In this document: positions 17,277 to 25,374 of the stretch, in pieces
Layout: the number at the start of each line of letters is the position of its first letter
How positions within the stretch are numbered: position 1 is the first letter of the stretch
From: an uncultured Campylobacterales bacterium
Lineage (GTDB): Bacteria; Campylobacterota; Campylobacteria; Campylobacterales; Arcobacteraceae
Length of the DNA stretch: 32,994 nucleotides
Reading direction: 5' to 3'
Assembly: GCA_938084175.1 (NCBI GenBank)
Contig: CALKDR010000032.1
Location: forward strand, 1 to 32,994
Translations under genes and position numbers: made by a program
Notes under the pieces: model-generated
Told to the model about the DNA's origin: nothing
What the model saw: only the letters and a program-made list of their open reading frames with translations
The model's database searches: none

Positions 17277-18209
17277 TTATTGTTGACTTTGTTGCTGAAC
17301 TTGTATAGTGTTAGCTTTTTCTTCAGACTTTCTTACATCAACCATTACTGATAAATTACTTGAACCACTACTATAAACTACTCCTTTTAATGGAGAAATA
17401 TCATTGTAATCTCTTCCTGAACCTAAAAGTATATGTTGATCAATTGGAATAAGATTGTTTGTAGGATCAAATTCTACCCATCCCGCATTTGGTATATATA
17501 CAGAAAACCATGCATGAGATGCATCAGCACCAAATAGCTTTTTTTCACCCTTTGCAGGTAATGTTTCAATATAACCACTCATATACTTAGCTGGTAATCC
17601 AATTGTTCTTAGTGCAGAAATTGCAAATTGTGCAAAATCTTGGCATACACCTTTTTTTGCTTCAAATATTTTTTCAATAGGAGTAGTTATATCACTAAAA
17701 CCAGAAACAAATTTAAAGTCATTGAAAATACGTTCCATAAACTCTTTTGTAGCTTCAAATACATCTCTATCTTTATGAAAAGATTCTAATACATATTCTT
17801 TTATTTTAGAAGATGCAGTAGGAATTAAATCAGATTCAAAGAGATACTGTTTTGCATGTAAATCATCAATATTAAATTTTGATAAACGATCAATAGCAGC
17901 TTCATATGTTATACTATTTTTTCTGATATTTTTAATATTCTCTTTCCTAAGTTCTGGAAAAAGTTCTATCTTAGACTTTCCTATAATATTAAGTGAAGTA
18001 TGTGGTTCTCTTATTAGCATATAAGTATTTGTATTTCCAAACATATCAATAAATTCAGAAGAATCATAAACTTCTGGTGATATCTCCATAGAAAAATCAA
18101 TTACTCTTTGATAATTTGTATTTTTTGGCTTAAGTCTTGCTATATTGTGACTAAAAGACACACTATGATCATATTTAAATTCTGTTTTATGGTAAATATT
18201 ATAAATCAT
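17277..18209 (-). CDS. Transglutaminase-like protein with N-terminal beta region
   Basis: The 310-residue protein has the bacterial transglutaminase-like N-terminal region (about 1-75, starting IYNIYHKTEFKYDHSVSFS) and a papain-like transglutaminase core. The catalytic triad is visible: Cys189 in KKGVCQDFAQFAISALRTIG, His232 in DASHAWFSVYIP, Asp248 in VEFDPTNN. It is cytosolic. In such clusters the fold is thought to hydrolyse or transfer the amide bond formed by the ATP-grasp partner. It ends in Gln-rich QVQQQSQQ, a tail not part of the fold. It starts 2 bases after the fused ATP-grasp gene stops, so is the last gene of the minus-strand operon. Confidence 0.88.
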   Translation of the reverse strand: MIYNIYHKTEFKYDHSVSFSHNIARLKPKNTNYQRVIDFSMEISPEVYDSSEFIDMFGNTNTYMLIREPHTSLNIIGKSKIELFPELRKENIKNIRKNSITYEAAIDRLSKFNIDDLHAKQYLFESDLIPTASSKIKEYVLESFHKDRDVFEATKEFMERIFNDFKFVSGFSDITTPIEKIFEAKKGVCQDFAQFAISALRTIGLPAKYMSGYIETLPAKGEKKLFGADASHAWFSVYIPNAGWVEFDPTNNLIPIDQHILLGSGRDYNDISPLKGVVYSSGSSNLSVMVDVRKSEEKANTIQVQQQSQQ

Positions 18210-18211
18210 TA

Positions 18212-20710
18212 TTACTCGTCGTTATGTGAAAAATAAGTATTTGAAAATTCATTAGAACACTCTAAAAATAAATCTGATAACATAGATAAGTTTTTATCTA
18301 ATTCCACATATATCCCTTCTTCTTCTTTAATATCTATTAAAGTTTGCAAGTCCATTGATTTTAATAATTCTTGCGCTTTTTGCATTGCATTTTCGTATGA
18401 AGTCAACTCTTTTTTTGCCTTTGGCAGTTCTTTAAATTCTTTTAAAAGGTTTTCTGTCATATAAGTTAATGATTTCGGAAACTGTTGATTTAAAATTAAA
18501 AAATCTACTACATTTTCCAGATTTAAAGAACTTTTGTAATGTGCTCTATAAGCATTAAAACTACCTAAAGAAGTTAACATTCCTTCTAAAACATCATATC
18601 CTACAGACTTCTCAAGTTTTAGACATAAAATAGATCTTGCTTTTGAAATAAGATGTAAAGAATCTTCAATTTTATATCCAATATCATATAATATTAAACC
18701 TTGTTCTTTAAAAATACTTTCATTTACTAGCTCTTTGTAAGCCATCATATAAATTAAAAATTTATCAAGTTCACTTGCCATAGACATTGCAGAATCATTT
18801 TTTTTAGTAATAAATTGATTCCAATTATTTTGCATTTTCTCAAAAAGTTTCCATGATTCTTGAGTTAATAGATCTTTAATATTTACATTGGTATTTGATA
18901 ACATCATTACTGTAGATGATAAAGAACCTGATCTATAAACATCTTTAATAACAGAAGTTATTTCTTGTATAGGAATTATATCTTTAACCTTCTCATTATC
19001 AGAATTGATAAATCCAGGATAAGTCATAGTCATATGTGTTAAAGCATTTTGTAAAATTATTTGAGAATCATTTGAACTTAATACTTCATTTCTGTAGAAA
19101 CTTGTAATTTTTTTGATTATATGTAAAATAAGTCTAGATGTAGATATAGAACGTGAAAGGTATCTTCCTAACCAAAAAAGATTTTCAGCTTTTAATGTTG
19201 TTATCTTATCTATTGAAGTTTCAACATACGGCGTATAATTTAATGAATCAATTGAAGGAAGAGGAATATCATCTTCTCCTAATATCCATAAATCTTTACT
19301 AATCCCACCTTTTCTTTTTGAGGAAGTTAATAAATTCTCTTTATTCTCAGATATTCTTACAAGCCCACCATTCATTACAACATAATCATCATCTTTTTTC
19401 AAAGAAAAAGTTCTAATAACGGCATTTCTAGGTTCAATTTTCCCTTCAGTATAATAAGGTACTGTTGAAAATTCTATTTCTTCTTGAGCTACATATTGAT
19501 GAGGGTTTTGTATTAAAAGACTAACAAGTTCATCTTTTTCTTTAATACTTAACTTTCTACCAAAATAAACCTTTATATTATTCGGAACGTCAATTTTTTT
19601 AATAATAAGTTTATCAATATTAGCTAATACATATTCACGTTCTTTTTCTTGACCACACCACCAAGTTGCAATTTGAGGAAGGATTAATTCTTCTTTTAGA
19701 AAATATTGTGCAATTTTTTTCATAAAAGGATTTAAACCTATATTTTCTGCAATTGCACAACCTATAGGATTTATCATATTAATATTGTCTTCTCTTAGTG
19801 ATTCAACAAGTCCAGCAACTCCAAGTCGTGAATCATTTTTTAATTCAAGAGGATCAGCATATCTATCATCAACTCTTCTTAAAAGAGTATTTATTTTTTT
19901 TAGCCCACTTAAACTTTTTAGCCATACACAATTGTTTTTAACAAGTAAATCTTGCCCTTGAACCATGTTTAATTCTAAAAATGAGCTAAGGTATGCATGC
20001 TCGAAATATGTCTCGTTATATGGGCCTGGTGTTAACAGCGCAGCAGAAGACATGTCTCCTTTTGTAAGTGTTTTTAATAGGTCTTTAAATTCCTGAATAA
20101 AAGAAGCAAGTTTTTTTGTATCAATATTTGGATATAAATCCTGTGCAATCACATTCATTGTTAATCTATTTTCAATAGCATATCCAAGTCCGGATGGAGC
20201 TTGTGTTTTATCACTTACAACCCACATCTTTCCATTCGGTCCTCTAGCTATATCTGTAGCATAAAAATAAAGGTTAAAATTTTCTTTATTCCCAAAATTA
20301 AAAACTTCTGTTGCAAAACCCTTATATCCAAAAACTACTTCTGCAGGTACGATATTATCCTTAATTAGTCTTTGTTCAGAATAAAGATCTTTAATAATTA
20401 AATTAAATAGTTTTGCTCTTTGTTTAAGACCTTTTTTTACTGTTTTCCATTCTTCTTCTTCAATAACAAAAGGAATTGGATCCAAGCTCCAAGATCTATT
20501 TTTAGGTCCATCTTGGTCATCATAGATATTATAAGTTACTCCATTATCCTGAAGATGCCAATCAATCTCTGCTTGTTTGTCATTTAATGTATTTAATCCT
20601 GCTTCTTCAATATCATTTACAACTTCTTTCCAGCATTCTCTAATATTATTTTTATCATCATACAATTCATCAAATGATGATTCTGCAACATAAGTATCGA
20701 ATATACTCAT
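18212..20710 (-). CDS. Fused circularly permuted ATP-grasp/alpha-E protein
   Basis: The 832-residue protein joins a permuted ATP-grasp domain (about 1-480) to an alpha-E domain (about 503-815). The first part has VSDKTQAPSGLGYAIENR (165-182), LLTPGPYNETYFEHAYLSS, LLRRVDDRYADPLEL, GVAGLVESLREDNINMINPIG, IATWWCGQEKEREYVLANID and GGISKDLWIL, the pattern of the fused subtype. The second part begins LKAENLFWLGRYLSRSISTSR. It is a distinct subtype from the stand-alone gene at 15156, which has EDNLRVPSG instead of SDKTQAPSG. Its ATG directly follows the TAA of the DUF2126 gene (TAAATG), so it is coupled. Confidence 0.9.
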   Translation of the reverse strand: MSIFDTYVAESSFDELYDDKNNIRECWKEVVNDIEEAGLNTLNDKQAEIDWHLQDNGVTYNIYDDQDGPKNRSWSLDPIPFVIEEEEWKTVKKGLKQRAKLFNLIIKDLYSEQRLIKDNIVPAEVVFGYKGFATEVFNFGNKENFNLYFYATDIARGPNGKMWVVSDKTQAPSGLGYAIENRLTMNVIAQDLYPNIDTKKLASFIQEFKDLLKTLTKGDMSSAALLTPGPYNETYFEHAYLSSFLELNMVQGQDLLVKNNCVWLKSLSGLKKINTLLRRVDDRYADPLELKNDSRLGVAGLVESLREDNINMINPIGCAIAENIGLNPFMKKIAQYFLKEELILPQIATWWCGQEKEREYVLANIDKLIIKKIDVPNNIKVYFGRKLSIKEKDELVSLLIQNPHQYVAQEEIEFSTVPYYTEGKIEPRNAVIRTFSLKKDDDYVVMNGGLVRISENKENLLTSSKRKGGISKDLWILGEDDIPLPSIDSLNYTPYVETSIDKITTLKAENLFWLGRYLSRSISTSRLILHIIKKITSFYRNEVLSSNDSQIILQNALTHMTMTYPGFINSDNEKVKDIIPIQEITSVIKDVYRSGSLSSTVMMLSNTNVNIKDLLTQESWKLFEKMQNNWNQFITKKNDSAMSMASELDKFLIYMMAYKELVNESIFKEQGLILYDIGYKIEDSLHLISKARSILCLKLEKSVGYDVLEGMLTSLGSFNAYRAHYKSSLNLENVVDFLILNQQFPKSLTYMTENLLKEFKELPKAKKELTSYENAMQKAQELLKSMDLQTLIDIKEEEGIYVELDKNLSMLSDLFLECSNEFSNTYFSHNDE

Positions 20711-23700
20711 TTATTGTTTTGCCCACTTTCTTCTCAAGTCTAATGTATTTGGATATTCTAAACTAACTGGTATTTCTTGGAATAAGAATTTTTCATTATC
20801 AAGACCATCTTTACGTACTACTGCTCTTTTTGCACCATTTACATCTGTTAAATTTTTTAATACACTTGAAGAATAAGTATGACTTATTTCACCTTGCGTA
20901 TGATTAAATGGTTGGAATCTATTAATTCTTCTAGATTCAGCTTCTCCTGCATTAATTGGGAATGTTTCATATGTTCTTCCACCAGGATGAGAAACATGAT
21001 ATGTCATTCCACCAATAGATCTTTCATTCCATTTATCTACAATATCAAAAGTAAGTGGTGTGTCTACACCAATTGTTGGATGTAATGCAGACCAAGGTTG
21101 CCATGCTTTGTATTTAACACCAGCAACAAATTCTCCTTCAATACCTGTAGGACTTAAAGGAATTGCTACTGAATTACAAGTAAGAACATAACGTTCTGGA
21201 ACAAAATTATTTACTTTAATTTGTACTCTTTCTAAAGATGAATCAACATATCTTGACGTTCCTTGAGAACCACTTTCTTCACCAAGAACATGCCAAGGTT
21301 CAATTGCAGCACGAAGCTCAAGATGTACTTTTTCAACTGTTGCCATTCCATAAAGAGGGAATCTAAATTCAAAGAAGGGATCAAACCAATCAAGATTAAA
21401 ATCGTAGCCTTCATTATTTAAGAATTCAACAATATCTTTCATATCTTCTTTTACATAGTGCTCAAGTAAAAATTTATCATGTAGTTGTGTATTCCAACGA
21501 ACTAATTTATGAGTATATGGTTTTTTCCAAAATACCGAAACTAATGTTCTAATTAGAAGATTTTGCATTAGTGCCATTTTAGGATGTGGTGGCATATCAA
21601 AACCACGAAGCTCTAAAATTCCAAGTCTTCCTGTACTTGAATCTGGTGAATAAAGTTTATCTATACAAAATTCAGAACGATGTGTATTTCCAGTAATATC
21701 AGTTAACATATGACGGAATAGTCTATCTGTTAACCAAAAAGGAACTTCTTCATCTACTGGAATTTGAGAAAATGCGATTTCTAATTCATAAAGGTTTTCT
21801 AATCTTCCTTCATCAACCCTAGGTGCTTGTGAAGTTGGTCCAATAAAAGCACCAGAGAAAAGATATGATAAACCAGGGTGGTGTTGCCAGAAAGTAATGA
21901 AACTTCTAAGAACTTCAGGACGTCTTAATAATGGACTATCTTCAGGTTTCATAGCTCCTATTGTAACGTGGTTTCCTCCACCTGTACCTGTATGTTTTCC
22001 ATCAAGCATAAACTTTTCTGTTCCAAGCCTTGATTCTCTTGCATCATTGTAAAGTGTAAATAAATTTGATGTTAAGTCTTTCCATGAATTTACAGGTTGA
22101 ATATTTACTTCAATTACACCAGGATCTGGAGTAACTTTTATTGTTTCTAAACGTAAATCATGAGATGGTTCATAACCTTCTAATACAATTTTTATTTTTA
22201 ATTTTCTTGCAACTGCTTCAATAGAAGCTATTAAATCTAAGAAAGCATTTGTATGATTTAAAGGTGGTAAGAATATATAAAGTTTACCATCTCTTACTTC
22301 CACATTTAAACCAGTTCTGATAAAAGTATCTTCTGGATTATTTTTGTTTTTTGTTTTTCCAATATCTTCTACGCGTTTTTCTGCTTTTTTCAAGAATTTT
22401 TTTAGCTTTGGAGCTTTTGCAAATAAATCTGGCTCAAAATGTAATGGTAACTCATTATCAGGATTTTCTATAAGTGATTCCATTGGTAATCTAAGACCAA
22501 GTGGAGAATCTCCTGGAATTAAGAAAATTTTATCTCTTTTAAATGTCCAATAAGAAGTCATCCATTCATTTTCTGCAAAGTTAAGTGGTAAAATAAATCC
22601 AACGGGCTTACTTAATCCTTGGCTTAATACTTTGGCTATTGTTTTTCTTTCAATTGAACTATCAATATCATATTCTGTAGGATCTATATCAATAGGAAGT
22701 TCAGCTTCTTTCATTATGTAATGAATAGGGTCTTCATATGCAGGAAGTATTGTTTTATCAGATAACTTTAAAGTAAGTGCTAAATATTCAATGAATTTTT
22801 TAGCATCTTCATTTGTATACTCATGAGTTTCGTTCATATTAGCAAATAAACTTGGATCTTTCCAAATTTTCTTACCATCTTTTCTCCAAATAATTGACGT
22901 TTGCCATCTAGGAACTGCTTCACCTGGATACCATTTTCCTTGTGCATAATGAAGCATACCACCTTTACCAAAAGATTTAAGAAGTCTTCTTGATAAATTA
23001 TCCGCTAATTCTCTTTTTAAAGGACCATCAGCTGCTGTATTCCATTGTTCTGATTCCATATCATCAATTGATACAAAAGTAGGCTCTCCACCCATAGATA
23101 ATCTTACATCATTTTTCTCTAAATCAGCATCAACTTTATAACCTAAAGAATTAATAGCATCCCATTGGTCATCTCTATATGGTTTTGTTACACGTGGAGA
23201 TTCAAAAACTCTAGTAACAGTATTTGAGAAATCAAATTCAGTTTCACATTTATCACTTAAACCTTCAATTGCATGTGCACTTTCATAATGTGCTGTACAA
23301 GCAAGAGGAATATGACCTTCTCCAGCAAATAATCCACTAGTAGAATCAAGTCCAACCCATCCAGCACCTGGAAGATAAACTTCTGTCCAAGCATGTAAGT
23401 CTGTAAAGTCTTCTTCAGGACCACTAGGACCATCAAGTGATTTTTCATCTTGTTTTAATTGAACTAAGTATCCTGATACAAATCTTGCAGCAAGACCTAA
23501 GCTTCTTAGTACTTGAACAAATAACCAAGCATAATCTCTACAACTACCAAGTTTCTTTTTAAGTGTAGTTTCACAATCTTGAACACCTGCTTCTAATCGA
23601 ACTGTATAATTTAAATATTTGTAAATTTCAATATTTAAATAAACAAGGTAATCATTAATTTTACATTCTTTTAAATCAAGTGATTTAACGAATTTCTTAA

Positions 23701-24079
23701 GTTCTTTTCCATTTTCTGTAACTTCAAAATATGGTTTAAGCTCTGCACTTAATTCAGGTTTGTATTCAAAAGGAAATTGTTCAGCATATTCTTCAACAAA
23801 AAAATCAAAAGGATTAATTGAAATCAAATCTGCTTTAACTTCTACATCTATTCCAAATTCTTTTACTTTTTCAGGGAAAACAACTCTAGCCAAATAATTT
23901 CCATAAGCATCTTGTTGCCAGTTTATAAAATGGTTTTCAGGAGTTATTTTCATAGAATAAGCATCAATAGGTGTTCTACTATGTGGAGCTGGTCGTAATC
24001 GAATAGTATGTGGTGAAAGTGAAATATATTTATCGTATTTGTAATGTGTCTTATGAGATAGTATTACTTTTAATGACAT
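20711..24079 (-). CDS. Transglutaminase-like protein with C-terminal DUF2126
   Basis: At 1122 residues the largest gene of the cluster. Residues 1-265 are a transglutaminase-like unit with N-terminal region (KVILSHKTHYKYDKYISLSP) and triad Cys180 in KKLGSCRDYAWLFVQVL, His229 in DLHAWTEVYLPGAGW and Asp245 in VGLDSTSG. From about 310 on is DUF2126: RLSMGGEPTFVSIDDMESEQW, LHYAQGKWYPGEAVPRW, GGGNHVTIG and others such as TGTGGGNHVTIGAMKPEDSP, which in part resemble metal-binding glutamine-synthetase-like sequence. It is cytosolic. The order DUF2126, fused ATP-grasp, transglutaminase is a recurring triad. The ATG follows AAGGAA. The start is firm. Enzymatic role of DUF2126 is unknown. Confidence 0.9.
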   Translation of the reverse strand: MSLKVILSHKTHYKYDKYISLSPHTIRLRPAPHSRTPIDAYSMKITPENHFINWQQDAYGNYLARVVFPEKVKEFGIDVEVKADLISINPFDFFVEEYAEQFPFEYKPELSAELKPYFEVTENGKELKKFVKSLDLKECKINDYLVYLNIEIYKYLNYTVRLEAGVQDCETTLKKKLGSCRDYAWLFVQVLRSLGLAARFVSGYLVQLKQDEKSLDGPSGPEEDFTDLHAWTEVYLPGAGWVGLDSTSGLFAGEGHIPLACTAHYESAHAIEGLSDKCETEFDFSNTVTRVFESPRVTKPYRDDQWDAINSLGYKVDADLEKNDVRLSMGGEPTFVSIDDMESEQWNTAADGPLKRELADNLSRRLLKSFGKGGMLHYAQGKWYPGEAVPRWQTSIIWRKDGKKIWKDPSLFANMNETHEYTNEDAKKFIEYLALTLKLSDKTILPAYEDPIHYIMKEAELPIDIDPTEYDIDSSIERKTIAKVLSQGLSKPVGFILPLNFAENEWMTSYWTFKRDKIFLIPGDSPLGLRLPMESLIENPDNELPLHFEPDLFAKAPKLKKFLKKAEKRVEDIGKTKNKNNPEDTFIRTGLNVEVRDGKLYIFLPPLNHTNAFLDLIASIEAVARKLKIKIVLEGYEPSHDLRLETIKVTPDPGVIEVNIQPVNSWKDLTSNLFTLYNDARESRLGTEKFMLDGKHTGTGGGNHVTIGAMKPEDSPLLRRPEVLRSFITFWQHHPGLSYLFSGAFIGPTSQAPRVDEGRLENLYELEIAFSQIPVDEEVPFWLTDRLFRHMLTDITGNTHRSEFCIDKLYSPDSSTGRLGILELRGFDMPPHPKMALMQNLLIRTLVSVFWKKPYTHKLVRWNTQLHDKFLLEHYVKEDMKDIVEFLNNEGYDFNLDWFDPFFEFRFPLYGMATVEKVHLELRAAIEPWHVLGEESGSQGTSRYVDSSLERVQIKVNNFVPERYVLTCNSVAIPLSPTGIEGEFVAGVKYKAWQPWSALHPTIGVDTPLTFDIVDKWNERSIGGMTYHVSHPGGRTYETFPINAGEAESRRINRFQPFNHTQGEISHTYSSSVLKNLTDVNGAKRAVVRKDGLDNEKFLFQEIPVSLEYPNTLDLRRKWAKQ

Positions 24080-24202
24080 GTTTTTTCCTTAATAGATTGA
24101 TTTGTAAATTTAAAACTAGAAGATTTAATTTTGTACCAATTTTGTCTTTAATTCAGTTAAATGTAGACAAAGAACTTGTGACTTATTTATTATTTTAATA
24201 TT

Positions 24203-24208
24203 ATTATA
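24203..24208 (-). promoter_or_regulatory. Possible -10 box for the DUF2126 operon
   Basis: The 191-base gap before the DUF2126 gene (24080-24270) holds on the minus strand TATAAT, with CTTTTT about 16 bases upstream, 124 bases before the ATG. The gap also contains the inverted pair CTTAC/GTAAG near 24220-24235, which might end the preceding transglutaminase transcript. Otherwise I see nothing in the gap. Confidence 0.35.
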
Positions 24209-24270
24209 ACATTGTAAGCCTTACAAAAAGCGTAAGCTAAGTAAAATTAAAATTAATTTTTTATGTATAT

Positions 24271-25122
24271 TTAACAAAGTGTTACCCATACCCCAACATC
24301 TAAATTAGATTTTGCATTACCTGAAAATGATCCAGATATTGCGGGAATTGAATGAGCAAGTCTAGACACTGCAACTGGAATATGATCTTTCCCTACAATA
24401 TCTCCGATTGTAGGATCAAAACCTTTCCAACCAACTCCAGGTAAATAAACCTCTGCCCAAGCATGAGTAGAACCTATTTGATCTGACATTAGTGGGGCAT
24501 AAAGATAGCCACTTACAAAACGCGATGCTAAGCCTAAACATCTCACTGTTTCCATAAATAAAAATGCAAAATCACGACATGAACCTGAATTTAGTTTTAA
24601 TGTTTCTTCAACACTTTGAACTCCAGGTTCTTCTCTTATATTATAGATAAAAGTTTTATAGATATATTTTGTTATTTTTTGAAGCAAAGTATATGTTTGA
24701 ATATTCTCATTATTTTCCCAAATATTTAAAATCCAAGTATTTAGTAATTCTTTTGTTTGACTATCAGGCAAAACTGTATAAGGTGAAAGTAAAAACTTAT
24801 CATCTTTTTTATACTCAAAGGGATATGTTAATGCATAGTCTTCAACTATAAAATCTAATGGTGATTCATTAAACTGTTGAAGAATTACTTCACTCTCAAC
24901 AATAAGCTGTTGAGTTTTTTGATTAAATTCTACTACTGCAACAGAATTATTTTCAATATCTCGATGCCATAATATTTTTGTATGTGGAGTACATTTTATT
25001 AGAAAAGATTCAATTCTTAACTCATAATCTTCTCTAGGTCGTAAGAGTAGTTTATGAGTTCCTAGACTTACTTCTTCTGAATAATTATAGTAAGTACGAT
25101 GAATTATTTTATATCGTTGCAT
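24271..25122 (-). CDS. Transglutaminase-like protein (second stand-alone copy)
   Basis: The 283-residue protein has the bacterial transglutaminase-like N-terminal region (MQRYKIIHRTYYNYSEEVSL, KLLLRPRE) and catalytic core. Triad: Cys182 in NSGSCRDFAFLFMETVRCLG, His220 in GSTHAWAEVYLPGVGWKGF, Asp236 in GFDPTIG. The end (VGVWVTLC) is short. It resembles the N-terminal 270 residues of the DUF2126 protein, which has the same GSCRDxAxLF motif, more than the one at 17277 with GVCQDFAQF. The frame is open to 25161, but ATG 25122 has AAGGAT upstream and gives the family start. It lies 191 bases before the DUF2126 gene in the same direction and may have its own promoter. Confidence 0.87.
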   Translation of the reverse strand: MQRYKIIHRTYYNYSEEVSLGTHKLLLRPREDYELRIESFLIKCTPHTKILWHRDIENNSVAVVEFNQKTQQLIVESEVILQQFNESPLDFIVEDYALTYPFEYKKDDKFLLSPYTVLPDSQTKELLNTWILNIWENNENIQTYTLLQKITKYIYKTFIYNIREEPGVQSVEETLKLNSGSCRDFAFLFMETVRCLGLASRFVSGYLYAPLMSDQIGSTHAWAEVYLPGVGWKGFDPTIGDIVGKDHIPVAVSRLAHSIPAISGSFSGNAKSNLDVGVWVTLC

Positions 25123-25333
25123 ATTTGTATCCTTACTCAGATTTGTTTTTATAAAACACAATGCTCATTATGTATTAAATCCAAAACTATTCTATCAGAT
25201 TTCTTTAATCAAATGATTAATACTTGTTTATTTTATATTATTTTGGTGAAATTATTTATTTTTTGTTTAAATTTTTTTCAAATAAAATTATTTTCTGCCT
25301 TTTCACATAACAGAATTTTAAGCACTTAATGGA

Positions 25334-25339
25334 TATAAT
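25334..25339 (+). promoter_or_regulatory. Probable -10 box of the carB promoter
   Basis: TATAAT in GGATATAATCTCC lies 35 bases before the chosen ATG of carB, in the divergent gap with the transglutaminase gene. A strong ribosome site (TGGGGAA) lies between it and the ATG. Confidence 0.6.
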
Positions 25340-25374
25340 CTCCAAATTTATAAAAATATATGTGGGGAACTTTT

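Noticed and set aside
25123-25161. Upstream ATG for the transglutaminase gene at 24271-25122
   Set aside because: The internal ATG 25122 has AAGGAT correctly spaced and begins the conserved N-terminal strand; the extra 13 residues do not match the family.
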